The notes below the pieces were generated by a model that did not search any database, was not told the origin of the DNA, and saw only the letters and a program-made list of their open reading frames with translations. Below are positions 44,126-53,214 of a stretch of DNA of 64,000 nt, one piece after another (position 1 is the first letter of the stretch; each line of letters starts with the position of its first letter). The translations under genes were made by a program, and so were the position numbers. This stretch comes from Priestia filamentosa (lineage in GTDB: Bacteria > Bacillota > Bacilli > Bacillales > Bacillaceae_H), in the NCBI RefSeq assembly GCF_900177535.1, contig NZ_FXAJ01000003.1, forward strand, positions 310,001 to 374,000. The letters are read 5' to 3'.

Positions 44126-44169
44126 ATAAAGTAAACGGGGAGGATGAGGATCCGGCCCGTTTACTTTAT
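44126..44169 (+). terminator. Terminator of the YjcZ-like gene
   Basis: TAAAGTAAACGGG and CCCGTTTACTTTA are perfectly complementary (13 bp) around a 16-base loop; the T tail is poor. Confidence 0.65.
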
Positions 44170-44272
44170 AGAAGAAAAAGAGAAAAACTTTCAAATAAAT
44201 GTTGAAAAACCATATAAATCTCTTATTTTCCATACTATACTAGTGATACATAAGCAAAACGAAGGTGGATTT

Positions 44273-45673
44273 ATGGATAATTTAATATTATTAAAAGAAG
44301 CTTTTAAGAAGAGCGTTGTGCCAACTTTGATTATCGACCAAAGCGGGACATGTATTTTTGCAAATGATGAAGCAGAAAAGCTTCTCGATGTTGAAAAGGA
44401 AAAGAAGCGTTCTTTTTTCTTTTACTTCACGGCTTTATTCAATTTGTCATTAGCACAATTATTAACCTTGTTAAAAGAAACCATTGAAAAGACAATAAGA
44501 GTTCAACACATTTCAAATTTAGAGTACGATATGACGATAAAGCCGATTAAGACGAGTAAAAGTATGTATCAGCTTATTCAGTTTAATGAAGTGTCATTGT
44601 CTCTAGAAAAGCAGGATGCTGTTTTAAGAGAGTTGAATCAGTACAAACGCTTTATTGAAGAAAGTCAAGATGCTTTTCTAGTTGTAGTGGATGAAAAAGT
44701 GCGCTATGTAAATCCGGCAGCTATTCGACTTTTAGGTGGAAGGAGTAAGTATGAATATATTGGGAAAGAGCTGCTGACGTTCATTCATGAAGACGATATT
44801 AGGTTTGTGAAAAAACGAATGGATGCCATCATGCAAGGTAAGCCGTTTAGACCAAGAGTAGAAGTGAAAATCCTAGCTAACAAAGGCGTAAAATTTATTG
44901 AATCATCCGTAACTAAAATGGAGTTTCAAGGAAAGCCTGCTATCCAATATTTTATGCGTGATATTACGAATCGAAAGAAATATGATGAGATGGCAAGAAC
45001 CTCTGAGAAATTAACAATGGTAAGCAAACTAGCCGCTGGAGTAGCGCATGAGATTCGCAATCCCATGACAGCTGTTAAAGGGTTTATTCAGCTTTTAAAA
45101 GTATCTAAAGAATATAATGAGGAATATAGCGAAATTATGATTGCTGAAATTGAACGAATTGAGGTTATTATTGAAGAATTTTTAACGCTCGCAAAATCAA
45201 AAAAGGAAACTGCTTATAAACCTAAACAGCTATGTCGTATTTTACAGCATGTCGCTCTGTTACTTAACACACATGCAAGCTATCGAGATTGTCAAATTAC
45301 AACAGATCTTACAGCGGTAGATGCATGGATTTACTGTGAGGAGAATGCTTTAAAACAAGTATTTATTAACGTTATCCAGAATGCAATTGAATCAATGACG
45401 AGAGGAACCGTTCATATCTCTTTAAAAACAGAAGGGAGCTTGGCCGTTGTTGAGATTACGGATGAAGGTTGTGGGATGGAGGAAAGTGTTTTACAAAAGA
45501 TCGGTGAACCTTTCTTTTCTACAAAAGAAACCGGGACAGGTTTAGGATTAATGATTAGCTACAAAATCATTGAACAACATAAAGGAAAAATGACGTTTAC
45601 AAGTAAAATAGGTGTAGGAACAAAAGTGAAAATTACGCTTCCAATTGTTTTAAATTGTGAAAAAGAGTCTTAG
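44273..45673 (+). CDS. PAS-domain sensor histidine kinase (sporulation-kinase type)
   Basis: A 466-residue soluble kinase with no membrane segment. A PAS domain near 15-90 (VPTLIIDQSGTCIFANDEAE), a second PAS near 125-240 (FLVVVDEKVRYVNPAAIRLL), then HisKA with phospho-acceptor His259 in GVAHEIRNPMTAVKGF, and HATPase_c with N, G1 and G2 boxes (IQNAIESM, TDEGCGM, GTGLGLMISYKIIEQH). Soluble orphan PAS kinases with HEIRNPMT are typical of the phosphorelay kinases feeding Spo0F; no response regulator is adjacent. The ATG at 44273 has GGTGG upstream; the longer frame from 44144 runs through a terminator. Confidence 0.85.
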   Translation: MDNLILLKEAFKKSVVPTLIIDQSGTCIFANDEAEKLLDVEKEKKRSFFFYFTALFNLSLAQLLTLLKETIEKTIRVQHISNLEYDMTIKPIKTSKSMYQLIQFNEVSLSLEKQDAVLRELNQYKRFIEESQDAFLVVVDEKVRYVNPAAIRLLGGRSKYEYIGKELLTFIHEDDIRFVKKRMDAIMQGKPFRPRVEVKILANKGVKFIESSVTKMEFQGKPAIQYFMRDITNRKKYDEMARTSEKLTMVSKLAAGVAHEIRNPMTAVKGFIQLLKVSKEYNEEYSEIMIAEIERIEVIIEEFLTLAKSKKETAYKPKQLCRILQHVALLLNTHASYRDCQITTDLTAVDAWIYCEENALKQVFINVIQNAIESMTRGTVHISLKTEGSLAVVEITDEGCGMEESVLQKIGEPFFSTKETGTGLGLMISYKIIEQHKGKMTFTSKIGVGTKVKITLPIVLNCEKES

Positions 45674-45688
45674 AGGGCTCTTTTTTTA
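45660..45688 (+). terminator. Weak terminator of the kinase gene
   Basis: AAAAGAG and CTCTTTT flank the stop codon region with an imperfect stem top, followed by seven T. Confidence 0.5.
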
Positions 45689-45850
45689 ACGTCTGACATA
45701 ATGTTTTGCACATAGGCTAACATTGTTTCTCCCTTTTAATATAGAGACAAAGATGTTGTTATCTTTCAACTTGATGACTATCCTAAGCTTTCTAGTATCT
45801 ATAATATTACAATTATATGGAATATAATTTATCAAATAAATTGATGTTCT

Positions 45851-45983
45851 AAAAGATAATATATTCAAACAAATGAAATAGAAGCAGCCCAATGGCATAT
45901 TAAAGAAGAAAGTTCCGTATTATTTATGGAAAGATGAAGAGGGTTTGAAGCTGGGTATTCACTATATCAAGGATATCGTTAGT
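45851..45983 (+). pseudogene. Fragment resembling a GntR/HutC (UTRA-domain) regulator
   Basis: The frame reads EIEAAQWHIKEESSVLFMER, then an in-frame TGA, then RGFEAGYSLYQGYR. The A-x-x-L-x-I-x-x-x-S-x-V-L-F-M-E-R pattern is that of the end of the UTRA effector domain of GntR/HutC regulators such as NagR. It lies upstream of an N-acetylglucosamine PTS gene, a usual target of NagR. Only the tail survives and it contains a stop codon. Homology is inferred from a short pattern. No other gene is seen in 45674-46080. Confidence 0.4.
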
Positions 45984-46080
45984 AATTCAAGGTTGAGGTA
46001 GCCAGAAAATTGTTATTCACATCTTTCTTTACTAGAAGATGTGATCATAAATAAAAAAGGTGGATATGGGGGGAATCAAA

Positions 46081-47442
46081 ATGTTAGGCTTCTTACAAAG
46101 AATAGGAAAAGCACTTATGCTTCCGATTGCTGTGCTTCCAGCAGCAGCTCTGCTGCTTCGCTTAGGGAAGGAAGATATGTTAGATATCCCGTTTATGGAA
46201 GCTTCAGGTGATGCCATAATGGCACAGCTTCCGCTTATTTTTGCTATTGGGGTTGCTATTGGACTAGCAAAAGACAGCAATGGAGCAGCGGCTCTTGCGG
46301 GAGCGATTGGCTATTTTGTGCTTGTAGGGGGAACCCAAGCCATTGACAAGCATAACGATATGGCTGTTTTTGCAGGTCTTATTGCTGGAACAGTTGCAGG
46401 TCTATTATATAATCGTTATCACGATATTCAACTGCCACAGTGGCTCGGATTTTTTGGTGGAAAGCGGTTTGTTCCTATTATAACGGCTGGATCTATGCTT
46501 GTACTCGCAGGGATTTTTGGGTACGTGTGGCCGCCAATCCAAAGTTTTATTGATGGAATTGGGCAGTATCTCATTGATTTAGGTGCTCTTGGTGCAGGGA
46601 TTTATGGTGTGTTAAATCGCTTACTTATTCCAGTTGGTCTTCATCATATTTTAAATAATATTGTTTGGTTTTTATTTGGTGAATATAACGGTGAACGCGG
46701 GGATATTGCTCGCTTCTTTGCAGGAGATCCAACAGCAGGCACGTTTATGACAGGGTTTTTCCCTATTATGATGTTTGGATTACCAGCAGCTGCACTTGCG
46801 ATGATTGCAGCAGCCAAAAAAGAGCGTCGCAAGCTTGTAACAGGAATGCTTGTAAGTCTAGCTCTTACGTCTTTCTTAACAGGTGTGACAGAACCAATTG
46901 AGTTTCTTTTCATGTTTTTAGCTCCTGTTTTATATGTTGTACACGCTCTATTAACAGGATTATCGATGTATATTACGGTAAGCTTAGACATTCATGATGG
47001 ATTTGGATTTTCCGCGGGTGCTATTGATTATCTGCTGAATTATAATATTGCGCAAAAGCCTTTGCTTCTTCTAGGTGTTGGTGTTATTTATGGTATTTTG
47101 TATTTCATTATTTTTTATGCTGTGATTAAGAAATTTGATCTTAAAACACCAGGTCGTGAAGATGAAGTTGTAGAAGAAGTGCATCATAATGGAGAAGGAA
47201 AGTATGAAAAGGCAGCAGAGCAGTATATTGCAGGTCTTGGAGGCGTTTCAAATATTGAGGAGCTTGATAACTGTGTTACAAGGCTTCGCTTGAAAATAAA
47301 AGATACATCATTCATTCAAGAAGAAGTATTAAAAAAAGCAGGAGCAAAAGGAGTAATAAAACTAAATGAACGAGATGTTCAAGTTGTCATTGGAACAGAC
47401 GTTGAATTTGTCGCAAATGAGATTCGTAGAAAACTGGAATAG
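46081..47442 (+). CDS. nagP: PTS N-acetylglucosamine-specific IICB component
   Basis: A 453-residue sugar permease. The EIIC domain (1-about 360) begins MLGFLQRIGKALMLPIAVLP and contains the signature GLHHILNNIVWF and TGVTEPIEFLFMF; it transports and phosphorylates GlcNAc. The EIIB domain (about 375-453) has the phospho-cysteine Cys398 in LDNCVTRLRLKIKD. There is no EIIA domain, as in B. subtilis NagP, so EIIA must come from another protein. The ATG at 46081 follows GGGGGGAATCAAA. Monocistronic; no dre or cre site recognised upstream. Confidence 0.9.
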   Translation: MLGFLQRIGKALMLPIAVLPAAALLLRLGKEDMLDIPFMEASGDAIMAQLPLIFAIGVAIGLAKDSNGAAALAGAIGYFVLVGGTQAIDKHNDMAVFAGLIAGTVAGLLYNRYHDIQLPQWLGFFGGKRFVPIITAGSMLVLAGIFGYVWPPIQSFIDGIGQYLIDLGALGAGIYGVLNRLLIPVGLHHILNNIVWFLFGEYNGERGDIARFFAGDPTAGTFMTGFFPIMMFGLPAAALAMIAAAKKERRKLVTGMLVSLALTSFLTGVTEPIEFLFMFLAPVLYVVHALLTGLSMYITVSLDIHDGFGFSAGAIDYLLNYNIAQKPLLLLGVGVIYGILYFIIFYAVIKKFDLKTPGREDEVVEEVHHNGEGKYEKAAEQYIAGLGGVSNIEELDNCVTRLRLKIKDTSFIQEEVLKKAGAKGVIKLNERDVQVVIGTDVEFVANEIRRKLE

Positions 47443-47445
47443 AAG

Positions 47446-47475
47446 AAAGCCGCTTAAATATGAGCGGCTTTTTTA
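47446..47475 (+). terminator. Terminator of nagP
   Basis: AAAGCCGCT pairs with AGCGGCTTT, followed by TTTT; also near the stop of the convergent permease gene. Confidence 0.85.
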
Positions 47476-49458
47476 GATGAGTGATTGCTTAATTTTCTTA
47501 AGATAGCGAGTTCGAATGACTGTAAAATAGCAAGCCTGTAAAATGAAAAAGCTAATAAGGACAGTAATGACTCCTTTTAAAATTGAGAGAGCAAAGAAAT
47601 CTTGCAGAGCAGCAAAAGCAACAGTACTATGAATAGTCGCCACAAGAAGAGGAATGAAAAAGAGTAAAAGGAGCTGTTTTGTTACAATATTGCTTAGTTC
47701 TTTTTCCGTTAAACCAACTTTGGCAACTGTTGCATATTGGCGTTTATCGTAGTCTAAATCAGCATAAAGACGAAAATAAAGGAAACTTCCGGCTGCAATA
47801 AAGAAGACAGCACCAACGAGGAGAGAAACAAACAGAAGCATGTTTGTTATTTTCATTTGTTCAGCATAAGGCTCTCCACTAACGGCTATGGAATAGCTCT
47901 TGTTTGGATTGTAGGTGACAATTCCATTGTCTCCAGCTAAACGGGGTAGGAGTCCCGCCGTTTCTTTCCACTCTCGAACGTTGAATCCTGTGAACGTTTC
48001 AGTGTTTCCTTTTGAAAGTAGGCGTTTATATACAGCATCATTTACAATAAGAGTATCTGAAGCCATGATATCAGGAGGAAACAAAATGTGTTCTGCTTTA
48101 TCTTTAATATGCATTACAGGTTCTCCAGGGATTCTATACTCATCCTTTTGCAAAAAATTCATATAGCTCTCATCCATAAACGTTTTAGTGAGCGTATTTG
48201 CTGGAGGGATGAGTACTTCATTTTCGTTTAGATGCGACAAAGGCGAAACATGATTGCCAGCTCCTTCTACATACTTTATATAATTTGAGCGAGAAATAAA
48301 GGCAAGGGGACGATTTTCACTTACACCGTTTCTTTGAATAGAAGCTCCTGCTGATATGTTCGCCTCTTTTGTTTCAACTTTTCCTTGAAGGATGAGAATT
48401 GGTATGGAGAATGTCGTATAGCCCAAGTTTTTTTCTTTAAGCGCTTGTTTAATTTCCTCAATATGTTTTTGCTCTGTTTGATGTTCACCATTTGCTATAT
48501 AGCTAATCGCATATGGGTAATCTTGTTCGATTTGCTCTGCGAACGTATTAAAAGAAGCGAGCGTACCGATAGCACATATTGAAACCGTTGAGACGATTGT
48601 TACCATAAAGAACATACGGGCATTGTCCTTGAGACGGTAAGCAAGACTTGCGATTGTGATTATATTCGTTTTCTTGAAAAAAAGGTACTTTCGCTTTTTA
48701 GTAAGATTAAGGATACAAATACTTGTTTGACGAAAGAAAAAATATGTACCAATAATCGTAAGAATGACGGCAGGAAAGAAGCGTTTTAAAACAGCTAATC
48801 CGCCTTCTGCCGTTAGCGATAAATAGTAGGCTGTAATAAGGCATGCTAAGCCAATAAGAGAAAGAACAATTGAGTTTTTTGGCTCTTCTTTTACTTTTTG
48901 AGATTCCTGAAAAAGATCAAGAAGTTTTTTCGTTCGAATCGTTAAGCTAGTAATCAATGAAATAACAAAAAATAATCCTAAGAAAGAAAAAATGGTTAAG
49001 AAAAAGGCTTTTGATGCAAAGTAGAATGGGATATTTGTTATTCCAACAGCTTTTGCCCCCATCATTAAAAATAGTTTTGCAGTTAAAAGCCCAAATAAAA
49101 GCCCTGTTACAATTGCCCCGATGCCAATGAGCATATTCTCTAAAAAGACCATTTGATTAAGCTGATGACGCGACATGCCGTGCAACATTAAAATCCCAAA
49201 TTCACGTTTTCGGGTTTTTAAAAATGCGCTCATTGAGTAGAGCACAAAAAAGAATGAAAAAAGGAAAATGATATATTCCGCAGCTTTCATTGCATCGATG
49301 GCTGCTCCTACAGTAATACTCTGTTGAATATAGGGATTAAAAATGAATAGGGCGTACACAAAGAAAATCATAACGGAAAAAGCGCTGCTTAAAAAGTAAG
49401 CCGCATATGTTCTTATGTTTCTAGTAACGTTTTTGTAAGCGAACTGACGAAAAGTCAA
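47473..49458 (-). CDS. BceB-type ABC transporter permease, second copy
   Basis: A 661-residue FtsX/BceB-family permease. Membrane segments cluster at about 15-65, 100-170, 195-260 and 285-310; a large extracytoplasmic domain spans about 315-525; three more segments lie at 530-655. The large loop after the seventh helix is the mark of peptide-antibiotic detoxification permeases. The start is a TTG with GGAGGAG 8-10 bases upstream. It lies 19 bases after the first permease gene and is clearly its paralogue: both start MTFxQFAYKNVTRN and share LTxxELxxIVTKQLLLLFF near the end. Confidence 0.87.
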   Translation of the reverse strand: MTFRQFAYKNVTRNIRTYAAYFLSSAFSVMIFFVYALFIFNPYIQQSITVGAAIDAMKAAEYIIFLFSFFFVLYSMSAFLKTRKREFGILMLHGMSRHQLNQMVFLENMLIGIGAIVTGLLFGLLTAKLFLMMGAKAVGITNIPFYFASKAFFLTIFSFLGLFFVISLITSLTIRTKKLLDLFQESQKVKEEPKNSIVLSLIGLACLITAYYLSLTAEGGLAVLKRFFPAVILTIIGTYFFFRQTSICILNLTKKRKYLFFKKTNIITIASLAYRLKDNARMFFMVTIVSTVSICAIGTLASFNTFAEQIEQDYPYAISYIANGEHQTEQKHIEEIKQALKEKNLGYTTFSIPILILQGKVETKEANISAGASIQRNGVSENRPLAFISRSNYIKYVEGAGNHVSPLSHLNENEVLIPPANTLTKTFMDESYMNFLQKDEYRIPGEPVMHIKDKAEHILFPPDIMASDTLIVNDAVYKRLLSKGNTETFTGFNVREWKETAGLLPRLAGDNGIVTYNPNKSYSIAVSGEPYAEQMKITNMLLFVSLLVGAVFFIAAGSFLYFRLYADLDYDKRQYATVAKVGLTEKELSNIVTKQLLLLFFIPLLVATIHSTVAFAALQDFFALSILKGVITVLISFFILQACYFTVIRTRYLKKIKQSLI

Positions 49459-49477
49459 GAGGTATCTCCTCCTTGAA

Positions 49478-51373
49478 TTATAAAAGCTTTGTTTTGAGTA
49501 TTTTTAAATATTGTGTTCGAATAAGTAGAAAATAAGCAATTTGAGCTGCTAAGAAGCTTAATAGAACAAGAATCATATTTTGAGCAATTGAAATAGAAAA
49601 TAAGCTTTGGAGAGCTTTAAAAGCAAACAAGCTGTGAGAGACAGCGAGCATGAAAGGGACAAAGAAAAGCAAGAGAAGTTGTTTTGTAACAATCGTACGC
49701 AACTCTTGATCTGTTAGCCCAATTCTTGCAATTGTATTGTATTGCCTTATGTCGTAATCTAAATCCGCATAGAGCCTGAAGTATAAGAAGCTTCCGGACG
49801 CAATGAAAAACACGGCTCCAACAAGCAAAGCTACAAAGAACATTGTATTGAAAATTTGCTTTTGAGAAGCTAACACTGTTCCTCCAACAGCCAGTGCATA
49901 GGATTTATTATCGCTCGATGAAACAAGGCCGGTATGACTAATATTTGCCCCAATATCGTTTGTTTTGGAGAAGCTTTCTGTATTCCAGCCAACATATGTT
50001 TCAGTCTTAGAGGGAGAAAGTTTTTCATAAAGTTCATCACTTACGATCACACCTTGACTTGGCAAAAGGGTGTTTGGCAACATAATGTGGCTAGCCACAT
50101 CTTTAATAGATAAGAAACCATGGTTTTCTCCCTTAAGCGAATATGTTTGTGCTGTAAACTGTTTTTCATCCCAGAGGGTTGTTGGGAGAAGGTAAGCCTC
50201 GCCATTTTTTAACGTTCGAATCGTTTCTGTCTTTCCTGTTTCCTTCAAAAACTTTTGATATTGGGAAAATGAAATATATAAAACTTCTTCTCCTACCGTT
50301 GTTTTTACATAGCGAATAGGGAAAGTCATTTTGCTATACGATACGTTGTTTTGTTGTAAGCCATTTTCAATATCCTCCACATGTTTTTCTTCCAACGTAT
50401 TATTCTTTTTTGAAATATAGTTTATAGCTACTGGATAACTTTTTTCTACTTCTTGGTTTAATACATTAAACGAAGAAAATGCTCCAATTGCACAAAAAGA
50501 AACGGTGGAAACAATAGTAACAAGAAAAAATATCCGAGCATTATCTTTCAGTCGATAAGCAAGATTTGCGATCGACACGATATTTGTTTTTTGCAAAAAA
50601 AGCGTGCGTTTTTTTCGTGAAATCTTAAGAACAAAAACGCTCAGTTGTGTATAGAAAAAATAGGTACCAACAATCGTCATCATAATAACCGGAAGCATTC
50701 TAATGACAATATCTCCGCCTTTTGTTGTAAAAGCTAAGAAATAAGAAGAAAAGAGCAGAAGCGCACATAAAAGAGAAAGTAAAACAGATGCTTTTGGTTC
50801 TTTTTTTGGTTTTTGCACTGCTTGAAAAAGGTCAATAAGTTTATTTACTCTAAGTGTAAAAAGAGTAAATATTGATACAGCTGCAAACAAACATAAAAAG
50901 GAAAAAGAGGTTAAACTGACAGCCTTCCATGATAAATAAAAAGGAAGCTCCTCGATACCAAGTATACGGCTCCCCATCAGTAACAAGAGTTTCTCGAACA
51001 GAAGTCCGCACGCTATTCCGGTTATAATCGCAAAAATACCAATGAGCATATTTTCTAAAAAAATGAGTTGATATAGTTGCTGTTTAGACATACCGTGCAT
51101 CATTAAAATGCCAAACTCTCTCTTTCTCGTTTTTAAAAAGGTGCTAACTGAATAGAGTACAAAGAAAAACGAGAAAATGTACATAATATATTCAGAGATT
51201 GTCATCGCTTGAACGGCGACCCCTACAACAAGACCGGTTTTAATATGGGGATTAAAAATAAACAGCGCATACATGAAGAAAATCATAACGGAAAAAGCGC
51301 TGCTTAAAAAATAAGCTCCATACGTTCGTTTGTTTCGGGTTACATTTTTATAAGCGAACTGTTGAAAGGTCAT
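49478..51373 (-). CDS. BceB-type ABC transporter permease, first copy
   Basis: A 631-residue permease of the same architecture as the following gene: helices to about 305, extracytoplasmic domain about 310-500, C-terminal helices 505-625. It begins MTFQQFAYKNVTRNKRTYGA. Its start overlaps the end of the ATPase gene by 26 bases and has AGGAGG 8 bases upstream. BceB proteins both sense and remove lipid II-cycle inhibitors such as bacitracin; the drug here is unknown. Two paralogous permeases with one ATPase suggest a heteromeric transporter or two alternative complexes. Confidence 0.88.
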   Translation of the reverse strand: MTFQQFAYKNVTRNKRTYGAYFLSSAFSVMIFFMYALFIFNPHIKTGLVVGVAVQAMTISEYIMYIFSFFFVLYSVSTFLKTRKREFGILMMHGMSKQQLYQLIFLENMLIGIFAIITGIACGLLFEKLLLLMGSRILGIEELPFYLSWKAVSLTSFSFLCLFAAVSIFTLFTLRVNKLIDLFQAVQKPKKEPKASVLLSLLCALLLFSSYFLAFTTKGGDIVIRMLPVIMMTIVGTYFFYTQLSVFVLKISRKKRTLFLQKTNIVSIANLAYRLKDNARIFFLVTIVSTVSFCAIGAFSSFNVLNQEVEKSYPVAINYISKKNNTLEEKHVEDIENGLQQNNVSYSKMTFPIRYVKTTVGEEVLYISFSQYQKFLKETGKTETIRTLKNGEAYLLPTTLWDEKQFTAQTYSLKGENHGFLSIKDVASHIMLPNTLLPSQGVIVSDELYEKLSPSKTETYVGWNTESFSKTNDIGANISHTGLVSSSDNKSYALAVGGTVLASQKQIFNTMFFVALLVGAVFFIASGSFLYFRLYADLDYDIRQYNTIARIGLTDQELRTIVTKQLLLLFFVPFMLAVSHSLFAFKALQSLFSISIAQNMILVLLSFLAAQIAYFLLIRTQYLKILKTKLL

Positions 51374-52118
51374 GTGTGTCGCCTCCTAAAAGAGAAAGCA
51401 TATCAATAATTTTTTGAAAGAATGCTTGTCTATTTTCTCCTTTGTAGATTTCGTTATAAAATTTTCCGTCTTTAATAAAAATAACGCGATCACAGTAGCT
51501 TGCAGCAACAGCATCATGAGTTACCATCATCGTTGTGGCACCTTCTTCAATGTTAATAGCAGACAATGTTTCCATCACATCTTTGGATGATTTAGAGTCC
51601 AAATTACCTGTTGGTTCATCTGCTAATACGAGAGACGGAGTATGAATAATTGCTCTAGCAATGGCGGTTCTTTGCATTTGTCCTCCTGAGATTTCATAGA
51701 CACGCTTTTTTAAAATGCTATCAATTCCAAGCTTTTTTGAAACAGAACCAAGTTTCTTTTCCATTTCTTTTATTTTCACGCCATCCAGTGTTAATGGAAG
51801 AATAATATTTTCTTCAACTGTTAACGTATCAAGTAGATTGAAGTATTGAAAAACAAATCCAAGCTCACGGCGTCTAAAAAGAGCCGTATTTCGTTTGTTT
51901 AAAGAATGAGGATTTTTTCCTCCAATAAATATTTCTCCTGATGTGGGCTTATCAATTGTGGCAATCATGTTTAAAAGGGTTGTTTTTCCACTTCCAGACG
52001 GTCCCATAATGCCCACAAATTCACCTTTTTCAATCGAAAAGTTGATGTTATCTAGCGCTTTATATGAGATTTTCCCTTCGTATATTTTCGTTAGATGCCT
52101 AACATTTAAAATAGCCAT
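51348..52118 (-). CDS. BceA-type ABC transporter ATPase
   Basis: A 256-residue ATPase of the MacB/BceA subfamily. Walker A is GPSGSGKTTLLN, signature ISGGQMQRTAIARA, Walker B LVLADEPTGNLDSK, H-loop MVTHDAVAA. It powers the two downstream permeases. The ATG at 52118 (MAILNVRHL) lies 8 bases after AAAAGGAG; three codons upstream a GTG lies too close. The gene is preceded by an inverted repeat TTACAATGTTGTAA fitting the binding site of Bce-type response regulators, so it should be induced through the adjacent two-component system. Confidence 0.92.
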   Translation of the reverse strand: MAILNVRHLTKIYEGKISYKALDNINFSIEKGEFVGIMGPSGSGKTTLLNMIATIDKPTSGEIFIGGKNPHSLNKRNTALFRRRELGFVFQYFNLLDTLTVEENIILPLTLDGVKIKEMEKKLGSVSKKLGIDSILKKRVYEISGGQMQRTAIARAIIHTPSLVLADEPTGNLDSKSSKDVMETLSAINIEEGATTMMVTHDAVAASYCDRVIFIKDGKFYNEIYKGENRQAFFQKIIDMLSLLGGDTHDLSTVRL

Positions 52119-52198
52119 CGTAAGCACTCCTTTTTGTTTGATAGTTTTATTGTAAAAGAGAGGGGGATATGTTGCTATGTTGCTTTCTTACAAGAACC

Positions 52199-52212
52199 TT
52201 ACAATGTTGTAA
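52199..52212. promoter_or_regulatory. Bce-type response-regulator binding site
   Basis: TTACAATGTTGTAA is a perfect inverted repeat (TTACA-N4-TGTAA) 81 bases before the ATPase start, the arrangement known for BceR-like regulator targets. A further TTACAAG half site is adjacent at 52188. Confidence 0.7.
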
Positions 52213-52214
52213 TA

Positions 52215-52248
52215 TAAAAAAGCAGTGCACTTAATGCGCTGCTTTTTG
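52215..52248 (-). terminator. Terminator of the two-component system genes
   Basis: AAAAAGCAG and CTGCTTTTT flank an imperfect stem reading out of the kinase gene and overlapping its 3' end, so the transporter genes need their own promoter. Confidence 0.7.
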
Positions 52249-53214
52249 GAAGAGAAGTCGGACTGTTGTACCTTCTTCCACCTTTGAAGTAATCGTAATG
52301 TTATGATGAAGCTTTTCACCAATCTGTTTCACGAGATAAAGTCCCATACCCGTTGATTCTTGAAATTTCCGGCCATTTTCCCCTGTGAAATAGGGATCAA
52401 AAACGCGTGAAAGGTCTTCTTTAGGAATCCCAATGCCTTCATCTCTTACTTCAAGGGCTATATGATCTTTTTCATTATAAGAGGTGAAAAATAATTTGCT
52501 TCCTTCGCTTGAATAGCGGACAGCATTTGTGATCAACTGGGTAAGCGCAAATGACAACCATTTCTCATCAGATGTAATCCACGTATTTTTTTTTATGTCG
52601 ATATGTGGATAAACGCGGTTGCGAATAAACAGACGTTTTTGAGAAGAGGTCACTTTTCGAATAAATTCATTTAGCTCTAACATTTCAACATGAAAGTCAT
52701 AGGTAAAAGCACCAAGACGTGACGTATATAAAACAAGATCAAGCCCTTTTTTAAGCCGATCTACTTCATCTTGAATTGCAAGGGCTTCCCGATCATCTCG
52801 CCTTTCCATCATAAGGTGAATGACAGATAGGGGTGTTTTCATGTGATGAACCCACTGATTCATAAAGGTAATATGATGATCAAGCCTGTGCTTATATTGG
52901 TGAATGTTTTGTTGATATTGCTGTAGTCTTTTTCTTTCAAATTCATAAAACGCAGAGGATAAAGGAGTCTCTGCTTTTTTATCTCCAACATCGTTTAGAC
53001 TCTCTGGAGGGTAAGAAAGTTTTTTATAAAACGAACGGTGCGTTGTATAGCGATAAAAAAGGTACATAACGTAAATAACACTGCTTAATAAGATAGAGTA
53101 AAGCGCTGTTGTAATACGCACGTTTCCGTCAAGCCAATAAATAAGTAAAGTGAGAACAAGCTGTATACCGTAGAGTATTGTGAGAAGAAGGTGATCTTTG
53201 AAAAAAAGTTTCAT
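52231..53214 (-). CDS. BceS-like intramembrane-sensing histidine kinase
   Basis: A 327-residue kinase with two N-terminal membrane helices (about 8-28 and 36-55) joined by a very short loop, so it lacks an extracytoplasmic sensor and is expected to read the transporter state. The phospho-acceptor His is in WVHHMKTPLSVIHLM; HATPase boxes are LITNAVRYS, RDEGIGIP and GMGLYLVKQIGE. Its start overlaps the regulator gene by four bases. It belongs with the Bce-type ABC genes downstream. Confidence 0.9.
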   Translation of the reverse strand: MKLFFKDHLLLTILYGIQLVLTLLIYWLDGNVRITTALYSILLSSVIYVMYLFYRYTTHRSFYKKLSYPPESLNDVGDKKAETPLSSAFYEFERKRLQQYQQNIHQYKHRLDHHITFMNQWVHHMKTPLSVIHLMMERRDDREALAIQDEVDRLKKGLDLVLYTSRLGAFTYDFHVEMLELNEFIRKVTSSQKRLFIRNRVYPHIDIKKNTWITSDEKWLSFALTQLITNAVRYSSEGSKLFFTSYNEKDHIALEVRDEGIGIPKEDLSRVFDPYFTGENGRKFQESTGMGLYLVKQIGEKLHHNITITSKVEEGTTVRLLFQKAAH

